A stretch of 64,000 bases of DNA, from contig NZ_PDZG01000001.1 in assembly GCF_002735645.1 (NCBI RefSeq), positions 1 through 64,000 on the forward strand. The letters run 5' to 3'. This document shows, piece by piece, positions 52,925-63,909 of the stretch (the first letter of the stretch is position 1; every line of letters begins with the position of its first letter). The translations under genes were made by a program, and so were the position numbers. This DNA is from Iodobacter sp. BJB302. GTDB taxonomy: Bacteria; Pseudomonadota; Gammaproteobacteria; Burkholderiales; Chitinibacteraceae. Under the pieces are notes generated by a model that searched no databases, was not told the DNA's origin, and worked only from the letters and a program-made list of their open reading frames with translations.

Positions 52925-55213
52925 TCAGAATACTTGACCCAACTGGAACTGGAGTCCGCGTTCAACACGGTCATTTGGCTGAGCATTAAATGGCGCAGCC
53001 CAGCTTAATTTAATTGGCCCTACTGGTGAAACCCAGGTAAACGCCACACCCGCTGAATAACGCAGTTCGCTAAAGTTTGGCTTATCGCCTGCACCCCAAA
53101 CCGCGCCGGAATCCGCGAACACGCTTAAACGCGTAGAGCGGTCATTTTTCAAACCTGGAATCGGGAAGAAGAATTCAAAGTTATTGATCAGTCGTTTATC
53201 CCCTCCCATACCATCACCACGACTGTCAACAGGCCCAACCGATCCAGATCTGAAACCACGAATTGAACCTACACCACCGGCATAGAAGTTTTTATAGAAA
53301 GGATAAATATTATCGCCATAAGCATGGCCATAACCGCCTTCCACATTCCACATCAGGCTCATTTCTTTACCGAATGGAATAAAGTACTGGCTGCGGGTTG
53401 ATAGCTTGTAGTAATCAATATCTGAGAAGGGTGCTGTCACCTCACCATTCAGGCTGAGTAACCAGCCAGATGTAGGGTAAGAACCACTATTACGTGTATC
53501 GCGTCCCCAGTTTACAGAAACGGGGAATGTTTTATTTCTGGAGCCCTGGGTGTTTACAAAATCCAATACATGCTTAGGCGCAGAAGCATCGGCCTGAATA
53601 GCAAGGCTTTCATAGCCTAAGCCAAAACCAATCCGGTTTGTTTCAGTTAAAGGCAGACTGAAATTTGAGTTAAACCCATAGGACGAAGTCGTATATTGGC
53701 CCAAATCAACGCGTGATGGATCTGTATCGCGGCGATAGATATTCCAACCCACCGAAACACCATCTGGTGTTGCATACGGGTTAGTCACCCCAAGGGAATA
53801 CACTTTATTGGATGAGCTTGAATTTACTTCAACCGCAAATTGCTTACCACTGCCCAAAAAGTTATTCTGAGAAAGTGACAAGACTAAAACAACGCCTTCA
53901 CTTTGCCCATAACCAGCACCAATATTAAAGTTGCCTGATTTCTTTTCAGTCACGGTGACATTCATATCCACCTGATCGGCAGTATCTGGCACCAGCGGCG
54001 TATCAACGACAATTTCACCGAAGTAATCGAGCTGCTCCAGGCGCTGCTTGGACCGTTTAATTTTAGCGCCATCATAGGCCGCTGATTCTAACTGACGTAA
54101 TTCACGGCGAATAACCACATCGCGGGTTTGGGAATTACCGTTTACATTAATCCGTCTTACATAGGTTTTTTTGCCCGGATCAACATAAAGAGTAAATGCC
54201 ACTTTATTATTTTTCTGATCGATTTCCGGCACAGCATTTACATTGGCAAAAGCATAGCCCACTTCACCCAAAGCTTCAGTAATTGCGGCTGTTGATCTGT
54301 TCAGGCTTTCTCGCGAAAACACTTCGCCCGTATTTAAAGTAATCAGTTTCTTTAAAATGACAGGGTCAATAATGGTGTCGCCCAGCAATTTGATATCGCT
54401 CACTTCAAACTGCTTGCCTTCTGAAATATTCAAGGTAAGGAAAATACCTTCACGATCTTCAGAAATAGCAACCTGAGTGGATTCAACATTAAATTCGATA
54501 TAACCACGATCCATATACCAAGAGCGCAGTTTTTCCAGATCAGCAGATAGTTTTTGCTTGGAGTATTGGTCGGCTTTGGTGTACCAAGTGAGCCAGCCAC
54601 CCGTAGTTTGACTCAGCATATCAAGCAAATCATCTTCGGAAAACGCTTTGTTTCCAATAATATTAATCTGCTGAATGCGGGCCACTTCACCCTCAGAAAT
54701 ATCCAATTGAACGCCAACACGGTTGCGCTCTAATTTAGTGACTTCTGACTTCACCACAACGGAATAACGGCCACGTGAATAATATTGCTGTTTGATTTCC
54801 TGAACAGCAGCATCCAGCACGCTTTGATCAAAAATACGCCCTTCAGCAAAGCTCTGGCTTTTCAGGGCGCTTTTAATCTGATCCTTTTCCAGCATTTTAG
54901 AGCCATTAACATTGATTTGCGCAATGGTAGGACGCTCATCCACCGTAACAATCAGCACCTGCCCGTTGGATTCAACCCGCACATCATTGAAAAACCCAGT
55001 TGCAAACAAGGCCTTGATCGCCTCTTGTGCGCGATCATCATCAAAGCGATCACCCACTTTTACCGGCAAATAATTAAAAATCGTTCCGGCGTCAGTTCGT
55101 TGCAGCCCCTCAACACGAATATCGCGGATCACAAATGGCTCAACCGCCCAAGTAGGAAAAGCAATACTGCTCAGGGCAGCTGCTAACAACAAGTTTATCG
55201 ATTTTAATTTCAT
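52925..55213 (-). CDS. bamA: Outer membrane protein assembly factor BamA
   Basis: 762 residues. The signal peptide ends near TWAVEPFVIRDIRVEGLQR. Five POTRA domains (about 24-420) recruit BamB-D. A 16-strand barrel follows from about 430, with the conserved loop motif VRGFRSGSVGPVDSRGDGMG and C-terminal GLQFQLGQVF. Inserts barrel proteins, including the small barrel encoded at 13973. Follows rseP and precedes skp. Confidence 0.98.
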   Translation of the reverse strand: MKLKSINLLLAAALSSIAFPTWAVEPFVIRDIRVEGLQRTDAGTIFNYLPVKVGDRFDDDRAQEAIKALFATGFFNDVRVESNGQVLIVTVDERPTIAQINVNGSKMLEKDQIKSALKSQSFAEGRIFDQSVLDAAVQEIKQQYYSRGRYSVVVKSEVTKLERNRVGVQLDISEGEVARIQQINIIGNKAFSEDDLLDMLSQTTGGWLTWYTKADQYSKQKLSADLEKLRSWYMDRGYIEFNVESTQVAISEDREGIFLTLNISEGKQFEVSDIKLLGDTIIDPVILKKLITLNTGEVFSRESLNRSTAAITEALGEVGYAFANVNAVPEIDQKNNKVAFTLYVDPGKKTYVRRINVNGNSQTRDVVIRRELRQLESAAYDGAKIKRSKQRLEQLDYFGEIVVDTPLVPDTADQVDMNVTVTEKKSGNFNIGAGYGQSEGVVLVLSLSQNNFLGSGKQFAVEVNSSSSNKVYSLGVTNPYATPDGVSVGWNIYRRDTDPSRVDLGQYTTSSYGFNSNFSLPLTETNRIGFGLGYESLAIQADASAPKHVLDFVNTQGSRNKTFPVSVNWGRDTRNSGSYPTSGWLLSLNGEVTAPFSDIDYYKLSTRSQYFIPFGKEMSLMWNVEGGYGHAYGDNIYPFYKNFYAGGVGSIRGFRSGSVGPVDSRGDGMGGDKRLINNFEFFFPIPGLKNDRSTRLSVFADSGAVWGAGDKPNFSELRYSAGVAFTWVSPVGPIKLSWAAPFNAQPNDRVERGLQFQLGQVF

Positions 55214-55341
55214 TATTATGAAGAGTCACTAATGAGTTAGCAGGCATAAAGTGCCCACACTGCGTTAAAAAACGGCCGAAAACCCTTAATTGCTGCTGTA
55301 AACCCTGGCCTTGAAATATGCGGCTAAACAAGCAAAGTGGT

Positions 55342-56691
55342 TTAACCAAGAAAAAGCCGATGGATGTCGTTGTAAAGCGCAAGAGACATCAAGCCTAACA
55401 ACAACACAATACCAATGCGCTGACCAAATGCTTCAGCCTCAAGCGGCAGACGCCGCCCAGTCAAAAATTCTACCGTATGATACATCAAATGCCCGCCATC
55501 CAGCACCGGCAAGGGTAGCAGGTTTAAAACCCCCAAACTAATACTAATTACACAAAGATACTCAAGAAAAGCATTTAAGCCCATGCGGGCACTTTCCCCT
55601 GCGAATGTTGCAATCGTAATCGGGCCGCTGACCTGCTTCACGGACACCTGTCCTGTGAGCATTTTCCAAAACATCACCAGAGTCAGCCTGCTGCCCTGCC
55701 AAGTTTTATTCAGCGCATATTGCAAGCCCTCAACCGGGCCAAAATCCCGGGTAAACCGCTGCTTCTGCCAGGCAGTCGCATCCACTTCAGGAGCAAGACC
55801 AAGCTTGCCTGTTTTCTGCCCGTTTTCTACAACCGTATCAGGAATAACTGTGCGTTCAATGACTTGCCCATTGTGCTTCCAGCTTATAAGCAGTGGCTGA
55901 GCAGCAGAGGACGCCACAGCAGCCTGCACATCGCGCCAGCCATGCAATGGGGCACCATTGATCATCACCAGCTGATCGCCCGCTTTGATGCCGGCCTTTG
56001 CCGCGGCACTTTGAGGTGCAAGCTGAGCAACACGTAAGCTGAGAGGGACAGGAGACATCCCAAGACGGGAGAGAAGCTGCTGATCGATTTCATCCCGGGT
56101 GAGATGACTGAGATCCAGCATCACAGAGCGCTCTGAACCAGTATTTGACCGAAGCTGCAAGGGTACTGTTACCGAGCCGCCACTCTGCTCCAGCAGGCCA
56201 AACTGCAGCTCATCCCAGCTGGAAACCGGCATTCCTGACACAGAAAGCACTTCATCCCCCTGACGAAGCCCCGCTTTTTCTGCGGCAGAGCCTGCGCTGA
56301 TAAATGAAACCACCGGCCTCAGCGCTTCAACACCAGACAATGACAAGCCCCAGTACAGCAAAATTGCGAGCAAAAAATTAGCCAGCGGCCCTGCTGCAAC
56401 AATGGCCATTTTAGCCAGAGGGGGACGACGATTAAAAGCCCGTGGCAAATCGGCAGCCGCAATTGGCTCGCCTTCACGCTCATCAAGCATGCTGACATAG
56501 CCGCCAAGCGGAATCGCACCAATTTGCCAAAGGGTTTCACCCCTACGCCACTGCCAGAGCGGTTTACCAAAACCAATGGAGAAAACCAGCACCTTTACCC
56601 CGCAGCGCTTTGCCACGTAGTAATGCCCGTACTCGTGAATGGAAACAAGCAGGCCAATGGCAACAATAAACGCCAGCAGTGACGTCAGCAT
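55342..56691 (-). CDS. rseP: Regulator of sigma E protease RseP
   Basis: 449 residues from the ATG at 56691 ([20 protein letters not shown]). Site-2 zinc metalloprotease: HEYGH zinc motif in the first membrane segment, two tandem PDZ domains (about 115-285), and [16 protein letters not shown] in a later segment giving the third ligand. Releases SigmaE by cutting RseA and clears signal-peptide remnants. Start overlaps the dxr stop by 7 bp (ATGCTGA); a GTG seven codons upstream is less likely. Confidence 0.96.
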   Translation of the reverse strand: MLTSLLAFIVAIGLLVSIHEYGHYYVAKRCGVKVLVFSIGFGKPLWQWRRGETLWQIGAIPLGGYVSMLDEREGEPIAAADLPRAFNRRPPLAKMAIVAAGPLANFLLAILLYWGLSLSGVEALRPVVSFISAGSAAEKAGLRQGDEVLSVSGMPVSSWDELQFGLLEQSGGSVTVPLQLRSNTGSERSVMLDLSHLTRDEIDQQLLSRLGMSPVPLSLRVAQLAPQSAAAKAGIKAGDQLVMINGAPLHGWRDVQAAVASSAAQPLLISWKHNGQVIERTVIPDTVVENGQKTGKLGLAPEVDATAWQKQRFTRDFGPVEGLQYALNKTWQGSRLTLVMFWKMLTGQVSVKQVSGPITIATFAGESARMGLNAFLEYLCVISISLGVLNLLPLPVLDGGHLMYHTVEFLTGRRLPLEAEAFGQRIGIVLLLGLMSLALYNDIHRLFLG

Positions 56692-57899
56692 AAGGGGTGA
56701 CTCTGCAGCCACTGACGCGCAGCAGCACGCGCCATCTCATCCACACTAAGCAAGGCTTCTAATGATTCAGCCGATGCCCGATGCGTACACTGCCCCAATA
56801 CCGCCTCGATAAGCCGGGGGATGTCTGTAAAGCGTAAAGCCTTATTTAAAAAGCCTTCAACGGCCACTTCATTGGCCGCATTTAAAATGGCAGGGGCGGC
56901 ACTGCCAGCAGCAAGGGCATCAAAAGCCAGTTGCAGACAAGGAAAGCGCTGTAAATCTGGCGCTTCAAAATCCAGACGGCCCACGCTAAAGAAATCAAGC
57001 GATTTCACGCCCGCGTCAATTCGCTCCGGGTAAGCCATGCCGTAGGCAATGGGGGTGCGCATATCAGGGTTGCCCAGCTGAGCCAGCACCGAGCCATCCA
57101 TATACTCCACCATGGAATGCACGACGCTTTGCGGATGCACAACAACTGAAATATCGTTTTTTTCCGGCGCATTGAATAACCAGCGCGCCTCAATGACTTC
57201 CAGCCCCTTATTCATTAATGAGGCCGAATCCACCGAAATCTTGCGACCCATAGACCAGTTAGGGTGCTTACAGGCTTGCTCTGGCGAAACATGATGCAAT
57301 GCTTCATGCGCCATGGTGCGAAATGGCCCGCCCGATGCCGTCAGCAAAATGCGCTTAACGCCTGCATCCTGCAAGCAAGCCGCATAAGGATTTTCACGAT
57401 AAGCGCCAGGCAGCACCTGAAAAATAGCGTTATGTTCGCTGTCAATCGGCAACAGCGCAGCACCGGATTCGCGCACCGCATCCATAAATAAAGAACCGGC
57501 CAGCACCAGCGTTTCTTTATTTGCCAGCAAAATGCGTTTGCCCGCACGCGCGGCATCCAGGGTGGGTTGCATCCCTGCGGCCCCTACAATTGCCGCCATC
57601 ACGGCATCGACGTCTGCGGCCGTTGCCACATCACTCAATGCAGACACGCCCCACAGCACTTCAGTAGCAGAGCCCTGCTCTTTTAATAGTGCGGCTAATG
57701 TCTGAGCCGAAACAGCATCCAAAACAACAGCAAAACGAGGCTTAAACTGCACACATTGCTGAGCCAGTTTTTCCAGCTGACTGGCTCCTGTGAGTGCAAA
57801 CACTTGATATCGCTCTGGATATCGGGCAATCACATCAAGTGTATTAACGCCAATACTGCCAGTTGAACCCAAAATGGTGATTTTTTGCATAGAGGACAT
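56685..57899 (-). CDS. dxr: 1-deoxy-D-xylulose 5-phosphate reductoisomerase
   Basis: 404 residues from the ATG at 57899 ([20 protein letters not shown]); AAGG lies 10 bases before it, better than for the internal ATG at 57890. Second step of the MEP isoprenoid pathway. NADPH motif [19 protein letters not shown]; metal and substrate residues in [16 protein letters not shown] and [20 protein letters not shown]. Preceded by an unusually long nested inverted repeat between cdsA and dxr. Confidence 0.96.
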   Translation of the reverse strand: MSSMQKITILGSTGSIGVNTLDVIARYPERYQVFALTGASQLEKLAQQCVQFKPRFAVVLDAVSAQTLAALLKEQGSATEVLWGVSALSDVATAADVDAVMAAIVGAAGMQPTLDAARAGKRILLANKETLVLAGSLFMDAVRESGAALLPIDSEHNAIFQVLPGAYRENPYAACLQDAGVKRILLTASGGPFRTMAHEALHHVSPEQACKHPNWSMGRKISVDSASLMNKGLEVIEARWLFNAPEKNDISVVVHPQSVVHSMVEYMDGSVLAQLGNPDMRTPIAYGMAYPERIDAGVKSLDFFSVGRLDFEAPDLQRFPCLQLAFDALAAGSAAPAILNAANEVAVEGFLNKALRFTDIPRLIEAVLGQCTHRASAESLEALLSVDEMARAAARQWLQSHPLC

Positions 57900-57949
57900 G
57901 ATGATATGGCCTTGCGCTTTAATCTGCCCGAAAAAGACCTGTGCCATAT

Positions 57950-58029
57950 ATTAAAACAGCAATAAAACCAATACGTTTTTTCTTTGGAAAAAACATCTGC
58001 TGTATTGGTTTTATTGCCAGTGTTTTAAT
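57950..58029. repeat. 80-bp nested inverted repeat between cdsA and dxr
   Basis: GCAATAAAACCAATAC (57959-57974) pairs perfectly with GTATTGGTTTTATTGC (58002-58017). The stem continues, after a 3-base bulge, with ATTAAAACA (57950-57958) and TGTTTTAAT (58021-58029). Inside is a second perfect hairpin, GTTTTTTC-TTTG-GAAAAAAC (57975-57994). It lies in the leader of dxr on the minus strand, with the flanks free of coding sequence. It could be an attenuator, a mobile-repeat remnant (MITE-like) or an mRNA-stabilising structure. Confidence 0.85.
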
Positions 58030-58077
58030 TTCAGCAATAAGATCTTGTGACAAGCACATGATTTACGCAGTTTGAAT

Positions 58078-58905
58078 TTAGAATAATAAGAAGCTGAGGT
58101 AAATTGCACAGGCTACCGGCAGGATGGCTAATAAGCTATCAACCCTGTCGAGCACTCCGCCGTGCCCCGGTAATAAATTACTGCTGTCTTTCATTCCGAT
58201 CTGACGCTTAAAGAGGGATTCTAATAAGTCCCCCATTACACTAACCGCCGTTAAGATCACTGCAATAGCCAGCCATGCCGCAAGCGACAATAGCTCGCCA
58301 TGAAAAAACAAATGTTTAGGCAAAAAGAAAGTATAAATCAATACGCCCAGTAAACCGCCAGCAGCACCTTCCCAGCTTTTGCCAGGACTAATCAATGGTG
58401 CAAGCTTGTGTTTACCAAAAGCTTTACCAAAGAAATAGGCGGCCGAATCGGCAACCCAGGCAATCGCCAATACAGCCAGTAAAGCCCATGGCCCCGCTGT
58501 GCGCAGCACAATTAATGCCAGCCCTGCAGGCAGCAGCAAAGCCCAGCCTAATAAAATATTTAAATTTGCGGCATTTGCCAGCTTCCATTTTTTAGAAAGC
58601 CAGCATGGCGTGACAAATAACCAAAACACGCTCGCCCCAAGCATCAGCCCCAATAACATTGAAGGCGTATAAATAAGCTGACTGAGTAAAGCAAATACAA
58701 CTGCGGTTAATAAAGGATAAACTTTAGCAATAAAGCCTTGCATGCCGGATAAGCGCTGCCACTCCCAGGATGCGGCAACCATAATCAATCCACAAAATGA
58801 AATCCATGCAAGAGAGCCGGTTGTCCCCATTTGAGGTAAATAAAAGATTGCCGCAAGCAGCAGCGGCAGTAAGAAGAGGGCCGTTAGAACACGAGTTTTT
58901 AGCAT
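58078..58905 (-). CDS. cdsA: Phosphatidate cytidylyltransferase
   Basis: 275 residues. Makes CDP-diacylglycerol for all phospholipids. Eight or so membrane segments; the C-terminal signature SVMGDLLESLFKRQIGMKDS followed by LLPGHGGVLDRVDSLL is complete. Overlaps the uppS stop region by 7 bp, so cotranslated with it. Confidence 0.96.
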   Translation of the reverse strand: MLKTRVLTALFLLPLLLAAIFYLPQMGTTGSLAWISFCGLIMVAASWEWQRLSGMQGFIAKVYPLLTAVVFALLSQLIYTPSMLLGLMLGASVFWLFVTPCWLSKKWKLANAANLNILLGWALLLPAGLALIVLRTAGPWALLAVLAIAWVADSAAYFFGKAFGKHKLAPLISPGKSWEGAAGGLLGVLIYTFFLPKHLFFHGELLSLAAWLAIAVILTAVSVMGDLLESLFKRQIGMKDSSNLLPGHGGVLDRVDSLLAILPVACAIYLSFLLF

Positions 58906-59657
58906 GGGGTCTGAAGTTGCTCACTAATACGGCCAAAACGTCGTTCACGGCTGTGATACCAGTCAATCGCAGTTTCCAGTGCCTGACGGTCAAAATCAGG
59001 CCAAAGCATATCGCTGAAATAAAGCTCGGTATAGGCAAGCTGCCATAGCAGGAAATTGCTGATGCGCTGCTCTCCTCCTGTTCTGATAAACAAATCAGGC
59101 TCTGGCGCATAGGCCATCGCAAGGTAGGGAGATAAATCATCTTCTGTAAAAGTGGTGCTTAATTCCGGGTGATCTGCCAGCATTTCATGCGTGGCATTAA
59201 TGACATCCCAACGGCCGCCGTAATCTGCAGCAATAGACAGCGTTAAACCTGTGTTGTCCGCCGTTTTTTCTTCGGCAGCATCAATCAACGCCACCAGTTC
59301 AGGACCAAAATGCTCGCGATTGCCAACAATTTTTAAACGAATATTTTTGTCGTGCATGCGGTTAATTTCACCACTCAGCACTTTCAGAAAGAGGCCCATT
59401 AAAAATGAGACTTCATCCTGCGGGCGACGCCAGTTTTCATTACTAAAAGCAAAAACAGTTAAATAACCCACGCCAAGTGCATCACAAGCGCGCACCGTAT
59501 CACGTAAAGCCTCTACACCACGCTTATGGCCAAATATACGTGGCATCATGCGTTTTTTTGCCCAACGGCCATTGCCATCCATAATCACGGCAATGTGACG
59601 GGGAACAGCTGCAATGTCCTGCGGCATTTCTTTAGTTGAGCTACTGAATATGGCCAC
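58899..59657 (-). CDS. uppS: Undecaprenyl pyrophosphate synthase
   Basis: 252 residues. Cis-prenyltransferase making the C55 carrier for peptidoglycan and LPS. HIAVIMDGNGRWAKKR near residues 21-36 with the catalytic Asp; FGHKRGVEALRDTVRAC; YLTVFAFSNENWRRP; DLFIRTGGEQRISNFLLWQL; ELYFSDMLWPDF. Forms the frr-uppS-cdsA-dxr-rseP-bamA order found across proteobacteria. Confidence 0.97.
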   Translation of the reverse strand: MAIFSSSTKEMPQDIAAVPRHIAVIMDGNGRWAKKRMMPRIFGHKRGVEALRDTVRACDALGVGYLTVFAFSNENWRRPQDEVSFLMGLFLKVLSGEINRMHDKNIRLKIVGNREHFGPELVALIDAAEEKTADNTGLTLSIAADYGGRWDVINATHEMLADHPELSTTFTEDDLSPYLAMAYAPEPDLFIRTGGEQRISNFLLWQLAYTELYFSDMLWPDFDRQALETAIDWYHSRERRFGRISEQLQTPC

Positions 59658-59709
59658 ACCAAACCCCTTACGTTTACTGGCCGGTACAATTGCACCGGCC
59701 AGTAAATGA

Positions 59710-60267
59710 TTACATTGTCATTAATTCTTTTTCTTTTTCTGCCAACAACTTATCAATTTCAATTACATATTTATCTGTCAGCTTCTGAACATCATCTGCT
59801 GCACGACGCTCATCATCTTCAGAAATATCTTTATCTTTAACTAAGCGTTTTAATTGCTCATTGGCATCGCGGCGAATATTACGCACGGCTACCTTAGCAT
59901 CATCTGCCTCGTTGCGAACAACCTTTGTTAAATCTTTACGGCGCTCTTCGGTCAGTGCCGGCATAGGCACACGAATCACATCACCATTAGTTGATGGATT
60001 CAAGCCCAGATCGCCATCACGAATTGCTTTTTCAATCTTGGAAATCATTGTTTTTTCCCAAGCCTGAACACCAATTGTGCGTGAATCAATCAAAGTTACA
60101 TTAGCAACCTGATTAATTGCTGTTGGTGCACCGTAATAATCCACATTGATATGATCCAACAAACCAACGTGCGCGCGACCAGTACGTACTTTGGCTAAAT
60201 TAACGCGCAAAGCTTCAACTGATTTTTGCATTTTTGTAACGGTATTGCTTTTAATTTCTGCAATCAT
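59710..60267 (-). CDS. frr: Ribosome recycling factor
   Basis: 185 residues. Splits terminated ribosomes with EF-G. Three-helix-bundle domain (1-30 and 105-185) with [20 protein letters not shown] and the inserted beta domain [23 protein letters not shown]-like segment [20 protein letters not shown]. Follows pyrH by about 100 bp. Confidence 0.97.
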   Translation of the reverse strand: MIAEIKSNTVTKMQKSVEALRVNLAKVRTGRAHVGLLDHINVDYYGAPTAINQVANVTLIDSRTIGVQAWEKTMISKIEKAIRDGDLGLNPSTNGDVIRVPMPALTEERRKDLTKVVRNEADDAKVAVRNIRRDANEQLKRLVKDKDISEDDERRAADDVQKLTDKYVIEIDKLLAEKEKELMTM

Positions 60268-60371
60268 AATGCATTCCCTTATTTACTCGTTTCTAATGAG
60301 TAATCGTTCATTTGTACTATGGCCCACTAACAGTGCACGGAGTTAATAATCCGCGCCTCTGTTCAGAAAGT

Positions 60372-61091
60372 TTAGCAGTGTACCAGCGTCCCTTCATCTT
60401 CCCCAAGAACTACGCGCTTTAATGCGCCTGCTTTGAAGATACTAAAGACACTTAAATTCATATTTTGATCACGACAGAGCGCGAATGCAGTGGCATCCAT
60501 CACTTTCAGATTACGGCCAATGGCCTCATCGAAAGTCAGGGTTTGATAACGTACAGCATCTGGATTGTTCTTTGGATCATCGGTGTAAACACCATCAACT
60601 TTGGTGGCTTTAAGAACAATATCGGCGCCCATTTCCATGCCGCGCAAAGCAGCAGCGGTATCTGTTGTAAAGAAAGGGTTACCCGTTCCTGCACCAAAAA
60701 TCACTACCTTATTTTCTTCAAGGTAACGGATTGCTTTGCCACGCACATAGGGCTCAGCCACTTGCTGAATCGTCAGCGCAGATTGAACACGGCTTACAAT
60801 ACCTGCGCGTTTCATCGCATCCTGCAAGGCCAGCGCATTCATTACCGTTGCCAGCATGCCCATATAATCTGCAGTTGCGCGATCCATCCCCGCAGCGGCA
60901 GGTGCTACGCCCCGAAAAATATTACCACCACCGATTACAACACCAACTTGTACGCCAAGATCTAATACAGCCTTGATTTCACCAACAATACGGTCAATTG
61001 TGACACGATTGATGCCATAGCTATCCTCACCCATGAGGGCTTCGCCGGAGAGTTTCAGCAAAATGCGTTTATATTTGGGTGCTTGGCTCAT
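60372..61091 (-). CDS. pyrH: Uridylate kinase
   Basis: 239 residues. UMP to UDP; hexameric, amino-acid-kinase fold. [100 protein letters not shown]. Between tsf and frr. Confidence 0.98.
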   Translation of the reverse strand: MSQAPKYKRILLKLSGEALMGEDSYGINRVTIDRIVGEIKAVLDLGVQVGVVIGGGNIFRGVAPAAAGMDRATADYMGMLATVMNALALQDAMKRAGIVSRVQSALTIQQVAEPYVRGKAIRYLEENKVVIFGAGTGNPFFTTDTAAALRGMEMGADIVLKATKVDGVYTDDPKNNPDAVRYQTLTFDEAIGRNLKVMDATAFALCRDQNMNLSVFSIFKAGALKRVVLGEDEGTLVHC

Positions 61092-61128
61092 TTGAAGCTT
61101 CCTTATCCATGGAGGGGCAAATTGTGGA

Positions 61129-61154
61129 AACGCCGCACGTTACCGTGCGGCGCA
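61129..61154. other. Perfect hairpin between tsf and pyrH
   Basis: CGCCGCACG-TTAC-CGTGCGGCG, a 9-bp perfect stem with a tetraloop, 39-60 bp upstream of the pyrH start. On the minus strand it is followed only by TTTCC, so termination would be weak; an mRNA processing or attenuation site between tsf and pyrH fits better. Confidence 0.55.
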
Positions 61155-61224
61155 TAAAGCAAATATCCAGTGCTCAGCCTGCCTAAAGACTACTCTTCCG
61201 GCGGGCTAAGTTTAATGCAAACAA

Positions 61225-62100
61225 TTAAATCTTTGCAGCAGCAGCCACTTCAGCAGCGTAATCAACCACTGCTTTTTCAATGCCTTCACCAACAACAAAC
61301 AGGTTGAATGCATTAACAGTTGCAGAGTTGGTTTTCAGCAATTGCTCAATTGTTACTTTGTCATCCATTACAAATGGCTGGCTCAGCAATACAACATCTT
61401 TCAGGTACTTTTGTACTGTACCTTCAACGATTTTTTCCAGCATTGCTTCTGGCTTGCCTGCTTCTTTAGCACGCTCAGTAGCAACACGACGCTCAGTTTC
61501 GATCAGGTCAGCAGGTACACCGCTTGCATCAAGAGACTTAGGCTTAGTTGCCGCAATGTGCATTGCAATTTGCTTAGCCAGTTGCTCGTCACCGCCCACG
61601 ATATCCAGCAGAACGCCCAGCTTGTTGCCGTGCAGGTAAGCTGCAACCTGGCCAGCTGTTTCAAAGCGCGCAAAGCGGCGCAGAGTCACGTTTTCACCCA
61701 GTTTGGCAACAGCTTCTTTACGGATTTCTTCAACTGTTTTGCCATCAACAACAACTTGCGCCAGCGCTTCAACATCAGCCGGATTTGCATCAGCAACAGC
61801 CTGAGCTGCCAGCTTGGCAAACGCGATAAAGCCTTCGTCTTTTGCTAAGAAGTCTGTTTCACAGTTCACTTCCAGTACAGCGCCGATCTTTTTATCTTCA
61901 GAGATAAATGCAGCGATAATCCCTTCAGCAGCAGTACGGCCAGCCAGCTTGGACGCTTTGTTGCCTGATTTGATTCGCATTACTTCTTCAGCTTTTTTGA
62001 TATCGCCATCGGCTTCAACCAAAGCTTTTTTACATTCCATCATGCCAAGGCCAGTCAGCTCGCGCAGCTGGGCAACCATTTTCGCGGTAATTTCCGCCAT
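61225..62100 (-). CDS. tsf: Elongation factor Ts
   Basis: 291 residues. Nucleotide exchange factor for EF-Tu. [20 protein letters not shown]; then [12 protein letters not shown] and [13 protein letters not shown] of the core; two subdomains; C-terminal module with [18 protein letters not shown]. Paired with rpsB as in nearly all bacteria, separated by a partial terminator. Confidence 0.98.
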   Translation of the reverse strand: MAEITAKMVAQLRELTGLGMMECKKALVEADGDIKKAEEVMRIKSGNKASKLAGRTAAEGIIAAFISEDKKIGAVLEVNCETDFLAKDEGFIAFAKLAAQAVADANPADVEALAQVVVDGKTVEEIRKEAVAKLGENVTLRRFARFETAGQVAAYLHGNKLGVLLDIVGGDEQLAKQIAMHIAATKPKSLDASGVPADLIETERRVATERAKEAGKPEAMLEKIVEGTVQKYLKDVVLLSQPFVMDDKVTIEQLLKTNSATVNAFNLFVVGEGIEKAVVDYAAEVAAAAKI

Positions 62101-62201
62101 GATTATTTCTCCTGAAACTGGGTAAGGAGTAGAGCATCGCTTATCCGGATTATTTAATAATAAAAACCGGAAAGATGCAGAGCTACTTATCTGTTATTTA
62201 C

Positions 62202-62228
62202 AAAAAAGGGGCGAAACGCCCCTTTTTC
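62202..62228 (-). terminator. Terminator/attenuator between rpsB and tsf
   Basis: AAAAAAGGGGCG-AAA-CGCCCCTTTTT: 6-bp GC stem with tracts on both sides. On the minus strand TTTTTTG follows. An intercistronic terminator of this kind lowers tsf relative to rpsB. Confidence 0.85.
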
Positions 62229-62247
62229 GCATATTAACTTTACGATA

Positions 62248-62970
62248 TTACTGTGCAGCGGCTACAGCAACTGCTTCGACAAGTTCTTGTGCTGATTGGT
62301 TTTTACCTTCAAGCACGGCGTCAGCCATACCTTGAGCGTACAAACGAATTGCGCGGCTTGAATCATCGTTACCAGGGATAACGAAATCAATACCTTCAGG
62401 GTTGTTGTTGGTATCAACTACGCCGATAACCGGGATACCCAGTTTCTTAGCTTCAACCAAAGTACCCTTTTGGTAACCAGTGTCGATCACGAAAATCGCG
62501 TCTGGCAGACCCTTCATATCCTTGATACCGCCCAGGCTACGATTGAGTTTTTCAACTTCACGATTCATGTCCAGCAATTCTTTCTTACCGTAGCCGCTGT
62601 TTTCATTAGCAACGATAACTTGTAACTCTTCCAGACGTTTGATCGACTGCTTAACTGTTTTGTAGTTAGTCAGCATACCGCCTAACCAGCGGTGATCAAC
62701 GAAAGGCATGCCGCAACGCGCTGCTTCTTCAGCAACGATTTCACGAGCTTGGCGCTTAGTACCTACGAACAGAACAGTACCTTTGTTTGCAGCAATACGA
62801 CGAGCGTATTTAACAGCTTCTTCAAACAATGGCAGAGTTTTTTCGAGGTTGATAATATGAATCTTGTTACGTGCGCCAAAAATATATTGACCCATTTTTG
62901 GGTGCCAGTAACGAGTTTGGTGACCGAAGTGGACACCGGCTTCAAGCATATCGCGCATGCTAACGGACAT
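62248..62970 (-). CDS. rpsB: 30S ribosomal protein S2
   Basis: 240 residues. [20 protein letters not shown] and [20 protein letters not shown], the S2 signature; then [39 protein letters not shown]. Binds 16S rRNA with S1. GGAGTTTTACT precedes the ATG. A likely promoter about 125 bp upstream gives a leader long enough for S2 autoregulation. Confidence 0.98.
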   Translation of the reverse strand: MSVSMRDMLEAGVHFGHQTRYWHPKMGQYIFGARNKIHIINLEKTLPLFEEAVKYARRIAANKGTVLFVGTKRQAREIVAEEAARCGMPFVDHRWLGGMLTNYKTVKQSIKRLEELQVIVANENSGYGKKELLDMNREVEKLNRSLGGIKDMKGLPDAIFVIDTGYQKGTLVEAKKLGIPVIGVVDTNNNPEGIDFVIPGNDDSSRAIRLYAQGMADAVLEGKNQSAQELVEAVAVAAAQ

Positions 62971-63094
62971 AGTAAAACTCCAAGCTAAGGGTTACATCCA
63001 GCACTCACACGACACCCAAAATCACAGACTTTGAGCACCCTTAACGGGGTGAGCACCAAAATTATCTGCAGGCACCATGCCCACAGAGCACAGG

Positions 63095-63100
63095 ATTATA
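63095..63100 (-). promoter_or_regulatory. Possible rpsB promoter -10 element
   Basis: TATAAT on the minus strand at 63100-63095. The -35 is not clear (TGGACT with an 18-base spacer). The start would be near 63088, leaving a leader of about 117 nt that can form CACCC/GGGTG hairpins (63036-63051); S2 leaders are known to be autoregulated. Confidence 0.5.
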
Positions 63101-63342
63101 GACCTTTACGCCAAGCCCAGTCCAGCTTAATCAGGCAATCATTGACAGCATCTATTACCATTGAAGGCCAAAACACACATCACCCCGCCCTCACGTGTAC
63201 CGCCAGTTACTAAGCCTGATGACTCAGCCTTTGATGCACTATTCGATTAATGCGGATTCATACCTCACCCCACTTACTAATTCGCTGAGGCATACCACTG
63301 AGCAACATAAAATGACAAGGCATCTTCCGCTACGCACGCACT

Positions 63343-63364
63343 GGGTTGGGTTGGGTTGGGTTGG
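63343..63364 (+). repeat. GGGTT tandem repeat, G-quadruplex motif
   Basis: Four GGG runs with TT spacers (GGGTTGGGTTGGGTTGGG) followed by TTGG: a complete G3N2 four-run quadruplex motif. A pentamer repeat of this kind can also slip in replication. Confidence 0.85.
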
Positions 63365-63909
63365 CGATTTTTATCTTTTTCAAACCAGCCAGTGCATTAA
63401 TACCTGAATAGGAAAATCCATTTCTGAGGGGGCATGCGACGGCAACGATTTAATCAGACATGACAGACTGGCTGGCGCTTTATCAACCCAACGATTTTTC
63501 GTTAGCCACAGTCAACAACGTATACATGCCCCCCAATGGAATTTAATTCGTGACATACAGCCCAAACCACCGAAAGACCGTAAGGTATTTTCTTAATTAA
63601 CCCATTGAAAACATGATTAAAAATGAAAAGGGAAAGGCTGTATCAAAGGATACATAAATCTATACCTTAAAATTCAGCATTGAATGCCCAACAAGGATTA
63701 CTCAGGCAGAGGGGCGTGGTAAAACACCAAGGCTCTGCATACCATCCATTGCCCTTACTCACAAACGCAGAAAAAGAATAATTAATGAGCCCCATAGGCA
63801 TTTTCGATTAGAAAGCCAGGCTTGAAAGACGTAAACTGTGAGCAAATAATCAATATGCCTTTCAATAAGGCTCCGGCACACTTTCCCCTCTCTTAGAAAA
63901 GGAAGCTGA

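Noticed and set aside
60465-60965. 166-codon ORF opposite pyrH
   Set aside because: Antisense to a highly conserved gene with no independent signals.
63195-63407. 70-codon ORF crossing the GGGTT repeat
   Set aside because: No ribosome site and low-complexity translation over the repeat; no family.
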